This document shows positions 24,677 through 33,459 of a stretch of 64,000 nt of DNA, one piece after another. The translations under genes were made by a program, and so were the position numbers. The notes beneath the pieces were generated by a model. It had not been told where the DNA came from. It saw nothing but the letters and a program-made list of their open reading frames with translations, and made no database searches. Origin of the DNA: JBBQVZ01 sp963695975 (GTDB taxonomy: Bacteria; Actinomycetota; UBA4738; HRBIN12); assembly GCA_963695975.1 (NCBI GenBank), contig CAVOIB010000010.1, positions 372,001 through 436,000 of the forward strand, given 5' to 3'. Each line of letters begins with the position of its first letter. Positions within the stretch are counted from its first letter, which is position 1.

Positions 24677-25282
24677 ATGGGATCAGACAACGATCGGAAC
24701 ATGGACCAAGGTGAACGAACGACGAACGAACCGTCGGCCGAGGAGATCCTCGCCACCGGATCTTCGTCGACGGATCTGGACTCGGCGCTGTCCAAGCCGG
24801 CACGTCGAGGCAGCGGGCTGAGCTCGACGATGCTCCTCGTCGCCGGCGTGCTTGCGGCCGCCGTCTTCGTGGGGGGTTTGCTCCTGGGTCGGGCGACGGC
24901 ACCCGACACCGGGACGGCAGCCTTCCCCGGGGGCGGTACCTTGCCGGGCGGCGGTACCTTCCCCGGCGGTGGCACGGGTCCAGGTGCAGGGAACGCACCG
25001 GCTTTCGGAGACGGAGGGTTCACGGCCGGGACGGTGACCCGGATCGACGGAGACACGATCTACGTCGAGTCCGCCGATGGCCAGACGATCGAGGTCCGCA
25101 CGAACACCGACACCGACGTACAGGTGACGTCCGAGGGATCGGTCGATGACCTCGCCGAAGGCGAGACCGTGGTCGTGCAGGGCGATGCTTCGGACGATGG
25201 ATCCATCGATGCCACGAGCGTCGTCGAGGGCGGGCTCGGCCTGGGCGGCGGGTTCCCCGGTGCAGCGGGCGGGAACGGGTGA
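24677..25282 (+). CDS. Membrane-anchored DUF5666-like protein with FPGGG repeats
   Basis: 201 residues from ATG 24677, with AAGGAGAG 6 bases upstream, 25 bases after the permease stop and so probably in its operon. A cytoplasmic N-terminus of about 55 residues precedes one membrane helix (STMLLVAGVLAAAVFVGGLL). Outside the membrane is a spacer with three FPGGGT/LPGGGT units, then a beta domain of the DUF5666 type: GTVTRIDGDTIYVESADGQT, NTDTDVQV, DLAEGETVVVQGD. The glycine-rich FPGGG units echo the tail of the fusion protein at 21,393, hinting that the two meet outside the membrane. Confidence 0.75.
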   Translation: MGSDNDRNMDQGERTTNEPSAEEILATGSSSTDLDSALSKPARRGSGLSSTMLLVAGVLAAAVFVGGLLLGRATAPDTGTAAFPGGGTLPGGGTFPGGGTGPGAGNAPAFGDGGFTAGTVTRIDGDTIYVESADGQTIEVRTNTDTDVQVTSEGSVDDLAEGETVVVQGDASDDGSIDATSVVEGGLGLGGGFPGAAGGNG

Positions 25283-25597
25283 CATCGGTCTCCGCATGAC
25301 CAGCAGCGGCAGCTGAGGTCTCGTCGTCACATCCAGCTTCTCCCTTCGCATCGTCGGCCTTGACGCGAAGGGGGAAGAGTGGGCCGGGCGGCCGTACCGC
25401 GCTGATGCCGGGCAGAGGCCGAGACCAACGATCCATCGACGCCAACTCCATCGCGGAAGGATCTCGGCATCCCTCGTAGAGTCGGCCTTGGGCGGCGCCG
25501 GATCGGAGGTTTGACTCCGATCCGGTCCTGGCTCATAGGGTGCGGCTCACGAACCGAACTTCGCATCCCGAACACAACTCATGACGAGGGGTGGGTC

Positions 25598-26380
25598 ATG
25601 GCGTCGGACGAACGCTTGGCGGCAGGGATCGGTCGGATAACAAGCGCGCTTCACGCGCTCATCATGGAGATGGACCTGTCACAGGATGAGTGGATGAACG
25701 TCCTCGGGTTCCTCACGGAGGTCGGGAAGGCTGACGAGTTCATCCTCCTGTCGGATGTGCTTGGCCTATCGGTCTTCGTGGACGAGCATGCCAACCCGAA
25801 CGACGAGATGGCGACAGCCAGCAACGTACAGGGTCCCTTCTACCTTCCAGACGCACCGGTCCTCGATCCGCCGTATCGCCTGGCTGAAGACGATGAGCCC
25901 GGCGAGCCACTCCTCTTCGCCGGGCGGGTCACCGATGCGGTGACCGGAGAGGCGATCGGAGGGGCCCTGCTGGAGGTGTGGCAGGCTGACGATTCCGCTC
26001 TCTACGACGTCCAGATGCCGGGTGCCGGGCCGCACCTGCGGGGGCGTTTTGCCGCCGATGACGAAGGGTTGTTCGATCTCCGGACGATCGTGCCGCCTCC
26101 GTACGAGATCCCGAAGGACGGTCCGGTGGGACGGCTCCTCGAAGCGATCGGCCGGCACGCGTGGCGTCCGGCCCACCTGCATCTCAAGGTGGGGCACGAC
26201 GGCTATCGGCAGCTCACGACCATGGTCTACTTCGATGGCGACCCCTGGCTGGACTCAGACACCATCGGCTCGGTCAAGGCATCGCTCGTCGTCCCCTTGC
26301 AGCGGGTTCCCGCGAGCGAGCGGTGGGACCGGCCTCACGCGCTGTGCTCGTTCGACGTGAAGCTGCGACCACTCAACTAG
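25598..26380 (+). CDS. Intradiol ring-cleavage dioxygenase (catechol 1,2-dioxygenase type)
   Basis: 260 residues from ATG 25598. The N-terminal helical dimerisation part is followed by the catalytic beta core. Iron ligands are visible: Tyr in QGPFYLPDAP, Tyr in VPPPYEIPKD, and two His in HAWRPAHLHLKV; the Arg that stabilises the substrate lies in HLRGRF. This layout fits catechol, chlorocatechol or hydroxyquinol 1,2-dioxygenases, which cut between the two hydroxyls to give cis,cis-muconates. No muconate cycloisomerase is next to it. It converges with the MoxR gene, overlapping by 4 bases. An IclR regulator of the type that controls such genes lies 4 kb away. Confidence 0.88.
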   Translation: MASDERLAAGIGRITSALHALIMEMDLSQDEWMNVLGFLTEVGKADEFILLSDVLGLSVFVDEHANPNDEMATASNVQGPFYLPDAPVLDPPYRLAEDDEPGEPLLFAGRVTDAVTGEAIGGALLEVWQADDSALYDVQMPGAGPHLRGRFAADDEGLFDLRTIVPPPYEIPKDGPVGRLLEAIGRHAWRPAHLHLKVGHDGYRQLTTMVYFDGDPWLDSDTIGSVKASLVVPLQRVPASERWDRPHALCSFDVKLRPLN

Positions 26381-27255
26381 CCGCCGTCCACCCCCTCGTC
26401 GCGAACGACCGACTCCGACCTGACCTTCTCGATGTCCTGTTGGTACTTGAGGAGCGTTGGCAAGGTCTCTTCCGTCAGGTGCGCGTCCATCTGCTCACCG
26501 CCGAGGAGGACGAGTGTGCGCGCCCAGTCGAGCGTCTCCGACACCGACGGCGGCTTCTTCAGGTCGAGCGTCCGTATCGAGCGGACCACGCGAGCGATCT
26601 GCTCCGCGAACGCCTCGTCGATGCCCGGCACACGCGCCAAGATGATGTCCCGCTCCCGCTGCACGCTCGGGTAGTCCATAGGCAGGAACAGGCACCGGCG
26701 TTTCAACGCCTCGGAAAGTTCGCGGGTGTTGTTCGACGTCAGGACGACGAACGGTATCTCGACCGCCTGGATCGTACCGAGCTCGGGGATCGACACCTGC
26801 CAGTCCGATAGCACCTCGAGCAAGAGCGCTTCGGTTTCGACCTCGAGTCGGTCGATCTCGTCGATCAGCAGCACCACGGCCTCGGTGGAGCGGATCGCGG
26901 CCAGCAGTGGCCGGGGGAGCAGGAAGTCTTCGGTGAAGATGTCCTGCTCCACCTGGTGCCAGTCGCGTTCGCCCGCGTCCGTCTGGATCCGCAGGAGCTG
27001 CTTCTTGTAGTTCCACTCGTAGATCGCCTTCGCCTCGTCCAGACCCTCGTAGCACTGCAGCCGGATCAGGGAGCGGCCCGTGGCCTCGGCGAGCGCCTTC
27101 GCGAGCTCCGTCTTGCCGACCCCGGCCGGGCCCTCGCAGAGGACGGGCTTGGAGAGACGGTCGGCGACATAGACCGTGACGGCCGCTTGCTGGTCGGCCA
27201 GGTACCCGACGGCGGCGAGCGCCTCGGCAACCTCGGCGGGCTTCTCGAACGGCAT
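26377..27255 (-). CDS. MoxR-family AAA+ ATPase
   Basis: 292 residues from ATG 27253-27255. The frame runs further upstream, but this start has GAGGAG upstream and a TGATG overlap with the livM stop. Motifs: Walker A CEGPAGVGKTELAKALAE, Walker B AVVLLIDEIDRLEVET, sensor 1 VVLTSNNTRELSEALKRRCL with the arginine finger. MoxR ATPases work with VWA-domain proteins as chaperones that insert metal centres, for example CoxD with CoxE for CO dehydrogenase. The likely VWA partner (31,903) is here 4.6 kb away and on the other strand, an unusual separation. Confidence 0.9.
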   Translation of the reverse strand: MPFEKPAEVAEALAAVGYLADQQAAVTVYVADRLSKPVLCEGPAGVGKTELAKALAEATGRSLIRLQCYEGLDEAKAIYEWNYKKQLLRIQTDAGERDWHQVEQDIFTEDFLLPRPLLAAIRSTEAVVLLIDEIDRLEVETEALLLEVLSDWQVSIPELGTIQAVEIPFVVLTSNNTRELSEALKRRCLFLPMDYPSVQRERDIILARVPGIDEAFAEQIARVVRSIRTLDLKKPPSVSETLDWARTLVLLGGEQMDAHLTEETLPTLLKYQQDIEKVRSESVVRDEGVDGG

Positions 27256-28286
27256 CACGGGCTGCTGCTCCTCTCTCCGGCGGTCGGAGCCGTGTCCACG
27301 GTACGCACCCGGATCTCCACCGGGAAGAATCGCAGGTCCCACCGGTCCAGGACGAGGCCCCACAGGCCTTTCGGCGCCTTCACCATCACGAGCACCGCGA
27401 CCGCCCCGAGGATGATGAGGTACGTCGGACCGAGATCGGCGAGGTACTGCTGGAGTGAGAAGTAGATCAGCGTGCCGACGATCGGACCCGTGATCGTGCC
27501 GATCCCGCCGATGACGACGGCGAAGATCATGAACGCGCTCCAGTTCACGCTGAACGTCGCGACGGGTTGGAGCCGGAGCAGGTTCGCGTAGATCACGGCG
27601 CCGATCAGGCCGCACGCGGCCGACGCCAACACGTAGACCTGCACCTTGGCCCGTTGCACGTTGATGCCGAGCGTGGGCGCGGCGTCCTCATGGTCGCGGA
27701 CGGCCCGCAGGGCCAATCCGAGACGGGTGCGGATCAACGCGTAGACCCCGAGGACCGACGCGACGGCGACCCCTAACGCGATCCAGTACGTGACGTACAG
27801 ACGCGTGGTCGGGTCGATGCCGATCGCCGACGTGATCGTCGCCCCCGAACCGCCGCCAAGCGACTGCGTGTTCGCGATGAGCAGCAGGTACACCTCGGCG
27901 ACCACCCACGTCCCGATCGAGAAGTAGCCGCCGCGCAGCCGGAACACGAGCGCGGCCGTCGGGATCGCCAGGACGCCCGCGACGATCGCGGCCAGGAAGA
28001 TCGAGAGGAAGAAGTTCGCGCCGAGATGATCGGCGAACACCAACAGGCTGTAGGCGCCGATACCGATGTACGCCTGCTGGCCGATCGAGACGAGCCCGGC
28101 GAACCCGGCGAGCAGGTTCCACATCTCGGCCAACGCCAGCAGGTAGAAGAACTGCAGGAGCGTCCGCAGCGCGCCGTCGACGAAGAACACGGGCGCGAGC
28201 GCGAGCACCAAAACGACGACGGCTCCGGCCGCCGATCCCCATCGGCTCGCGGCGGTGCTGTGGCGAACCGAGATCGACCGGCTCAC
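27255..28286 (-). CDS. livM: Branched-chain amino acid-type ABC permease LivM
   Basis: 343 residues from GTG 28284-28286, overlapping the livH stop by GTGA. About nine membrane helices are visible, with the LivM signature region LLAGFAGLVSIGQQAYIGIG near residue 60. The cytoplasmic coupling loop VRDHEDAAPTLGINVQRAKV and the conserved GGIGTITGPIVGTL near residue 280 follow. LivM pairs with LivH to form the translocation path for branched-chain amino acids, or in some bacteria urea, amides or aromatic acids. The neighbouring dioxygenase and regulator favour an aromatic substrate, but this is inference. Confidence 0.9.
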   Translation of the reverse strand: MSRSISVRHSTAASRWGSAAGAVVVLVLALAPVFFVDGALRTLLQFFYLLALAEMWNLLAGFAGLVSIGQQAYIGIGAYSLLVFADHLGANFFLSIFLAAIVAGVLAIPTAALVFRLRGGYFSIGTWVVAEVYLLLIANTQSLGGGSGATITSAIGIDPTTRLYVTYWIALGVAVASVLGVYALIRTRLGLALRAVRDHEDAAPTLGINVQRAKVQVYVLASAACGLIGAVIYANLLRLQPVATFSVNWSAFMIFAVVIGGIGTITGPIVGTLIYFSLQQYLADLGPTYLIILGAVAVLVMVKAPKGLWGLVLDRWDLRFFPVEIRVRTVDTAPTAGERSSSP

Positions 28287-29155
28287 GTCGCGCTCCCTTG
28301 CCGCGCGAACAGTCCGGTCGGCCGGACGGCCAGCACTGCGAGGAACACTAGGTGCCCGGTGAGCTGGAACCAGCTCGGCGACACGTGTGCCCCGAGCGTC
28401 TGCGACACGCCGAGGATCACACCGCCCACCAACGTGCCCCAGAGCGAGCCGAGACCGCCGATGATCACGGCCTCGAACGCGAAGATCAAGAGCACGGACC
28501 CGTCGAGCGGGCTGAACGTGGTGCGGACGCCGACGAAGACGCCGGCGATTCCCGCGATCGCGAGCGCGATGCCCATCGCGATCGCGTAGACGTGCCGGTC
28601 GTTGATCGCCATGAGTTGCGCCGCTTCGTGGTCGTCTGAGGTCGCGCGCATGGCCCGGCCGAACATCGTCCTGTCGAAGAAGAGCTGCAGCCCCGCCAGG
28701 ATCGTTACGGCCACGAGGAAGATCGTGAGTGGGAGCCATCCGATCGAAAGCCCTCCCGCGATGTGGATGCTCGTGTTCTCGACGCTGCCCGCGTCGAGCC
28801 CTCGCGAATCGGCCGAGAAGACCTTGAGGAGCGTGTTCTCCACGATCACGGCGATCCCGAACGACACGAGCAGCGGGGCGAGCACGCCGCCGCTGAACGT
28901 CAGGTTGATGAGCCATCGTTGCAGGACGTATCCGAGCCCGAACATCAACGGGATGACGACGGGCAGCGTGAGGAGCGGGCTGAGGTCCGTGTGTTGGGTG
29001 ACGACGAGCGCAGCAAACGCCGCGAGCAACGTCAGGACGCCGTGGGCCAGGTTCACCACTCGCATTACGCCGAAGATGAGGGACAGGCCGGTCGCGAACA
29101 ACGCGTAGAGCCCTCCCAACAGGACCCCTTGGACGATGGCGTTCACCCACTCCAT
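28283..29155 (-). CDS. livH: Branched-chain amino acid-type ABC permease LivH
   Basis: 290 residues from ATG 29153-29155. It begins with the classic LivH opening VNAIVQGVLLGGLYALFATGLSLIFGVMRVVNLAHG. The coupling loop MRATSDDHEAAQLMAINDRH near residue 173 and the IIGGLGSLWGTLVGGVILG motif near residue 235 are intact. It ends RPTGLFARQG as in most LivH proteins. The start follows 3 bases after the truncated livF stop. No intact LivG or LivF ATPase and no LivK binding protein is in the window, so the transporter cannot be complete from these genes. Confidence 0.9.
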   Translation of the reverse strand: MEWVNAIVQGVLLGGLYALFATGLSLIFGVMRVVNLAHGVLTLLAAFAALVVTQHTDLSPLLTLPVVIPLMFGLGYVLQRWLINLTFSGGVLAPLLVSFGIAVIVENTLLKVFSADSRGLDAGSVENTSIHIAGGLSIGWLPLTIFLVAVTILAGLQLFFDRTMFGRAMRATSDDHEAAQLMAINDRHVYAIAMGIALAIAGIAGVFVGVRTTFSPLDGSVLLIFAFEAVIIGGLGSLWGTLVGGVILGVSQTLGAHVSPSWFQLTGHLVFLAVLAVRPTGLFARQGSAT

Positions 29156-29158
29156 CGT

Positions 29159-29510
29159 CTAGACCCCGAAGTAGGCGGCGCGGATCGCGTCCCTGCTCAG
29201 CTCGGTCGCTTTCCCCTGTAACGAGATCCGGCCTTCCAGGAAGCAGTACGCGCGATCGGCGATCCGGAGCGCCTGGCTCACGTCCTGCTCGACGATCACG
29301 AGCGTGGTCCCGGCCGCTGCTATCGCCGGCACGGCCTCGTAGAGACCTTTCACGACGATGGGCGCGAGCCCGAGTGAGATCTCATCCATCAAGAGCAGGC
29401 GCGGGTTGGCCATCAGCGCCCTGCCGATCGCGAGCGTCTGCTGTTCGCCGCCGGACAGGACGCGCGGACGCTCGCGAGCGCGTCAAAGCGGGAAGAGTTC
29501 GTAGACGCGC
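29159..29510 (-). pseudogene. livF: LivF ATPase, 5'-truncated with internal stop
   Basis: In one frame the minus strand reads WRVYELFPL, a TGA (29,481-29,483), RARERPRVLSGGEQQTLAIG, RALMANPRLLLMDE, the switch region TTLVIVEQDV, and an end IRAAYFGV. This covers the ABC signature, Walker B and C-terminus of LivF. Walker A and about 120 N-terminal residues are absent. Directly upstream the sequence becomes the tail of an unrelated sulfotransferase gene, so a deletion or recombination joined the two. A shortened ORF from ATG 29,411 remains open but could not bind ATP. Confidence 0.8.
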
Positions 29511-29545
29511 CAGCCACGCGGACCACCGGTCGACGGATCCCCCAC

Positions 29546-29821
29546 CTACGTCGTTGAGACCGCGATCGGATAGGCGTATCGGAGCAACAGCGGCCATGTC
29601 GTCGTGGTGACCACGCGACGGTCACGTGCCCGCATCAGCCTCTTCCACTCGTCGTCCGAACGAAGCTCGACGATGCCTTCCTGGAACCGATCTGGGTTCC
29701 CCGAGACGGAGTGCGTCATCCTTATCCGCGCCCGATGTGGTTCGACGAGAGGGAGCTCAGCCGAGCGTTCGCCCACGAGCTCGATGGCTTGTCGCAGCGC
29801 GTGATCGGGATCCCGTATTCC
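29546..29821 (-). pseudogene. Sulfotransferase C-terminal fragment
   Basis: About 91 codons in one minus-strand frame read DPDHALRQAIELVGE, ELPLVEPHRARIRMTHSVSG, NPDRFQEGIVELRSDDEWKR and end RRVVTTTTWPLLLRYAYPI before a TAG-type stop. PAPS-dependent sulfotransferases of actinobacteria have this layout: a SGNP-R segment that contacts PAPS and a final helix ending PLLxRYGYP. The N-terminal two thirds, including the 5'-phosphosulfate loop, are missing. The fragment is sandwiched between truncated livF and an integrase remnant. Confidence 0.6.
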
Positions 29822-29825
29822 ATTC

Positions 29826-29905
29826 GGCCACCTGTTCGAGGACGACCTGGACGGACTCGCGGAAGCCCTCGACGGACCTTCTCGCGGACCTTCTGCGGAC
29901 TCGTT
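29826..29905 (+). pseudogene. Integrase C-terminal tail fragment
   Basis: The plus strand reads HLFEDDLDGLAEALDG, nearly the same as HLFADDLDALSDALDG in the integrase remnant at 9,534-10,121, followed by a serine/arginine stretch built on 'ctcgcggacct' units like that remnant's 10-bp repeat. Only the region just after the catalytic tyrosine survives. No tRNA lies beside it. It marks another lost element or a copy moved by the rearrangement that truncated livF. Confidence 0.55.
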
Positions 29906-29987
29906 CGGGCGGGTCGTCATCGATGATCTCGAGAGACCCTTTCTGGAAGTCGTCCAAACCCGCGAACTTCGTGACGTACTCAGCCAC
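29905..29987 (-). pseudogene. N-terminal stub of an unidentified gene
   Basis: GTG 29985-29987 follows GGAGG by about 6 bases and opens VAEYVTKFAGLDDFQKGSLE and IIDDDPPERVR. After about 27 codons the strand becomes the complement of the integrase tail fragment. The good ribosome binding site and acidic, ordered opening suggest the first part of a real gene cut off there. Its 5' side faces the IclR gene, from which it would be divergently transcribed. Family unknown. Confidence 0.3.
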
Positions 29988-30103
29988 TCCATCGCCTCCT
30001 GCGCCAACCGCCGAACCCCGACCGCCGCGTCGCGCGATGCCCTTGCGTTCGACATCCGAACTCTTGTACGGTCGTGCCGGATTCTGTCCCGGAGGGCATA
30101 GCG

Positions 30104-30883
30104 ATGTCAACTGAGGTCCGCGAACGCGACAGCGAGTTCGTGCAATCGCTCGAGCGTGGGCTCGCCGTGATCCGAGCGTTCAAACGGGAGCGGCCGCAGA
30201 TGACGCTCTCGGAGGTCGCCGAACTCACTGGCCTGACCCGCGCCGCGGCCCGGCGATTCTTGATCACGCTCCGCGAACTGGGTTACGTGGAAAGCGACGG
30301 CCGCTTGTTCTCGCTCGGGCCGCTGGTACTCGAGCTTGGCTACTCGTACCTCTCGTCCCTCCCGGTATGGGAGGTCGCTCGTCCACACATGGAGCGGTTG
30401 GCAGATACTGTTCGTGAGACCACTTCGGCTTCGGTCCTTGACGGCGCGGACATCGTGTTCGTGGCCCGCGTCGGGAGCGATCGCATCATGAGCATGAACC
30501 TGGGGATCGGGTCACGGCTCCCCGCCTGGGCAACGGCGATGGGTCGCGTGCTGCTAGCGAACCTGCCGGACGAGCGCCTGGACGACTACTTCAAGATCGC
30601 TCGGCTCGAACCCCTCAGCGAGCGGACGGTGACGGACGAAACCGAACTGCGCCGGATCATCGCCCAGACCCGCGCCGACGGATGGACGCTGGTCGATCAG
30701 GAGGTCGAAGAGGGCGTGCGGTCGATCGCCGTTCCGATTCGGTCCCCGCGCGGACGCACCGAGGCGGCGCTCACCGTCTGCTCCCACGCATTCCGGGTGA
30801 GCACCAAGCGCATCATGGAGGAGTTCCTGCCGTTGGTTCGGGAAACGTCTGAGCGGATCACGACGGACCTGGCCCTTAACTAG
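30104..30883 (+). CDS. IclR-family regulator (PcaR/PobR type)
   Basis: 259 residues from ATG 30104, with GGAGG 8 bases upstream. The N-terminal winged helix is clear: VQSLERGLAVIRAFKRERPQ, then MTLSEVAELTGLTRAAARRF for the helix-turn-helix and LGYVESDGRLFSLGP for the wing. The C-terminal effector domain has SRLPAWATAMGRVLLA and EGVRSIAVPIRSPRGRTEAA. Within IclR this is closest in style to PcaR/PcaU/PobR regulators of protocatechuate and hydroxybenzoate pathways, where it activates genes in response to an aromatic acid or muconate. It fits the intradiol dioxygenase nearby. Confidence 0.88.
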   Translation: MSTEVRERDSEFVQSLERGLAVIRAFKRERPQMTLSEVAELTGLTRAAARRFLITLRELGYVESDGRLFSLGPLVLELGYSYLSSLPVWEVARPHMERLADTVRETTSASVLDGADIVFVARVGSDRIMSMNLGIGSRLPAWATAMGRVLLANLPDERLDDYFKIARLEPLSERTVTDETELRRIIAQTRADGWTLVDQEVEEGVRSIAVPIRSPRGRTEAALTVCSHAFRVSTKRIMEEFLPLVRETSERITTDLALN

Positions 30884-31821
30884 GCGCGGCCGCCCCAGCC
30901 ATCGGGTGGATCAGGAGACTTGGATCGCGGCGAGCCAGGCGTCAAGACGTCGACCGTTCCGATGGCAATCGAGGTCAGCTGCGCCAAGACATCCGGCATA
31001 TCCGGTGCGTTCGGCACGACGCATCGCAGGTCCGTTACGCCGACGTGAGCAAGCTCAATCACGCGTTCTTGGCACTGCTCAAGCGTCCCGAACACGCCGA
31101 CTTGCCGAGGATCGCCGACGCGCCTCAATCGATCATCCGTATCCGCCCGCGCGCTGGCCTCGGCGGTAGTACGCCCGATCGACACCGGGACGACGATAGC
31201 GATACCGATCGAGTCGACATCGCGACCGTTCCGGCCGCAGGCATCATGGACTTGATCAACGAGGTGGGCCGCGCCCCGGGATCAGATGGCGGAAGCACAG
31301 GTAGGCGGCGACGCGGGCCGTACGTCGAACGCGACGGGGGTGTCACCTGCGATCGCGACCCTTGGCCCGCTCACCAAGCCACGCACGATCGCGGCATATC
31401 CTTCCGCGCGTTTCCAGGAGGCGACCTCATCGGGATAGTCCAGACCGAGTCCGAGGTGCTCCGCCTCGTGAGAGCCGGCCGTGAGCGAGAGCTCGAGACG
31501 ACCGCCGAGTGCCTCGTCGAGCGTCCGGGCCATCGCCGCGAGCACGGCCGGCGGTCGGAACGCCGGGTCCAAGATCGCGCCCATCTGTGCATGGTGCACG
31601 TCCCGCGACACCACAGACAGGACCGTCCACGCTTCCTTGGGCAACGCGTCGGCGGCTCCGGATTCGGACGCGAGTCGATCCTGAAGCCAGAGAGCGTCGA
31701 TGCCCGACGCGTCACACATCCGCGCAGTCTCGGAAAGGCGCACCCACCCATCACGTGTGTCCAGGATGAGGCCGAGCCGCACGAGGCGGCCAGGAGGTGG
31801 GACTGTCGGTCGGAAGTCCAT
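30880..31821 (-). pseudogene. LLM-class flavin-dependent oxidoreductase, disrupted
   Basis: ATG 31819-31821 begins MDFRPTVPPPGRLVRLGLIL and continues as a luciferase-like (bacterial LLM, F420 or FMN) protein through DALWLQDRLASES, LELSLTAGSHEAEHLGLGLD and RVAIAGDTPVAFDVRPASPP. It then breaks near 31,290-31,320. The C-terminal part resumes in another frame (AAHLVDQVHDACGRNGRDVD ... GVFGTLEQCQERVIELAHVG) to TGA at 30,880-30,882. The usual AAxGPRMLxLAGExADG segment is missing at the break, so this is a deletion with a frameshift, not a single-base error. Confidence 0.75.
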
Positions 31822-31902
31822 CTGCGATAGCCTCGTTCGGATCGCAAACGTCTGTTCGGTGACCGGGGAGGATATCGGCACGAGGATGACGGAGCAACCA
31901 CG

Positions 31903-33348
31903 ATGCAGATGACCACCGAGGAGCAGCCCCCAGGCTCGATCGCCACGGGTTTGATCCGGTTCGCCCACCGGCTGCGCGACGCGGGTGTCCCGGTCTCCAT
32001 GGTGGAAACGCTCGACTGCGCGAACGCGCTGCGGCACATCGATGTCCTCGACAGGGCAGTCATGAAGGCCACACTCGCGACGACGATGGTGAAGCGCGCT
32101 GAGCATCGGGCAGCGTTCGATGCGCTCTTCGAAGCGTGGTTCGCGGTGCGCCACGACGCGGTCGGTGCCGAAACCACCCTGGATCGACAAACCGACCCTG
32201 CCGGCGGTGATATCGGGGCCGATGAAGTCGACGTCGATACGGGGCCGTCAACCGAGTTCCTTGAAGTGCTGCTCGAAGCGCTTCGATCGGGTGATGACAG
32301 CGTGCTCGACGTTCTGGCGAAGAACGCGGTCAGTTTGTTCGGTGGGATGGCGGGTGAGGTCTCATCGTCGGAGCGCTACTACCTGTACCGGGTGATGCGC
32401 CAGCTCGAGCTCGCCGAATTGATGCGTCGCGTCATGAATCTTGAACGAAGCGAAACGGACGATCTCTCGCGGCTCGACGAGCGATTGTTGCGCGACGAAC
32501 ACCTGCAACGCATGGAAGCGTTCCGCGAACTGATCGCCCAGGAGATCCGACGCCAGCTCGTCGAGCGGCGCCAAGAAGGGAAAGACCCGATACAAGGGTT
32601 AGGGGAGCTCCCGATCGAGGACGTCGACTTCTTGGGCGCGTCCCCAACGGAGCTACGGCGGATGCGAGAGGCCATCCGTCCCTTGGCCCAGAAGCTGGCC
32701 GCGCGGATAGCGCGTCGCCGACGTTACCGCCGCCGCGGACGCCTCGACGTTCGACGAACGATGAGACGCTCGCTCTCCGCCGGTGGAGTGCCACTCGATC
32801 CGGCCTTTCGTCACCCCCGTGCGTCCAAACCGGAGCTCTACCTTCTCTGCGACATCTCGGGGTCAGTGTCGGAGTTCGCTCGATTCACGATGTCGCTCCT
32901 GCATGCCATGAGCGCGGAGTTCTCGCGGATCCGGCTCTTCGCGTTCGTCGACGGCATCGATGAGGTGACGGAGCTCATGGATCGAAGCGGTCACGAGCTG
33001 GCGCCGCGGAACCTCCTCTACGGAACGAAAGTGATCATCGGCGACGGGCACAGCGACTACGGCAGCGTGTTTCAACGGTTCTGGCATGTCTACGGCTACG
33101 CGGACCTCGACCCACGTGCCACGGTGATCATCACGGGTGACGCGCGCAACAACTACCGCGACCCCGGACTCGACGCGTTCAGGTCGATCACGGAACGCGT
33201 CCGCAAGGTCTACTGGCTGAATCCGGAGCCCCGTCAGGACTGGGACACAACGGATTCCATCATGAAGGTGTATGAGGATCGATGCGCCGCGGTGTTCGAA
33301 ACCCGGAACCTCGGGCAATTGGCCGATCTCGTGGGGCACATCGTTTGA
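31903..33348 (+). CDS. CoxE-like VWA-domain protein
   Basis: 481 residues from ATG 31903. The N-terminal 250 residues are helical, acidic then basic, ending in an arginine-rich stretch (ARIARRRRYRRRGRLDVRRT). The C-terminal von Willebrand A domain has the metal-ion site as LLCDISGSVSEFA (DxSxS), a TVIITGDARNNYRDP segment, and VYWLNPEPRQDWD near the end. This matches CoxE and related partners of MoxR ATPases that mature metalloenzymes such as molybdenum CO dehydrogenase. No coxMSL genes are present. The probable partner ATPase is at 26,377. Confidence 0.88.
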   Translation: MQMTTEEQPPGSIATGLIRFAHRLRDAGVPVSMVETLDCANALRHIDVLDRAVMKATLATTMVKRAEHRAAFDALFEAWFAVRHDAVGAETTLDRQTDPAGGDIGADEVDVDTGPSTEFLEVLLEALRSGDDSVLDVLAKNAVSLFGGMAGEVSSSERYYLYRVMRQLELAELMRRVMNLERSETDDLSRLDERLLRDEHLQRMEAFRELIAQEIRRQLVERRQEGKDPIQGLGELPIEDVDFLGASPTELRRMREAIRPLAQKLAARIARRRRYRRRGRLDVRRTMRRSLSAGGVPLDPAFRHPRASKPELYLLCDISGSVSEFARFTMSLLHAMSAEFSRIRLFAFVDGIDEVTELMDRSGHELAPRNLLYGTKVIIGDGHSDYGSVFQRFWHVYGYADLDPRATVIITGDARNNYRDPGLDAFRSITERVRKVYWLNPEPRQDWDTTDSIMKVYEDRCAAVFETRNLGQLADLVGHIV

Positions 33349-33459
33349 ATCCGGGTCGGTGGCGGCGCGCGTCTCCGCCGCTCCCGCCGGTCAATGGTGG
33401 TCTCGATGCATGTCCCGAATGATCGACGCGTGTGAACGCGATAGACAGGAGGTACGGAC

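Noticed and set aside
29757..30110. A single minus-strand gene running through 29,757-30,110
   Set aside because: The plus strand at 29,829-29,876 matches an integrase tail almost exactly, so only the first 27 or so codons of the minus-strand frame look genuine.
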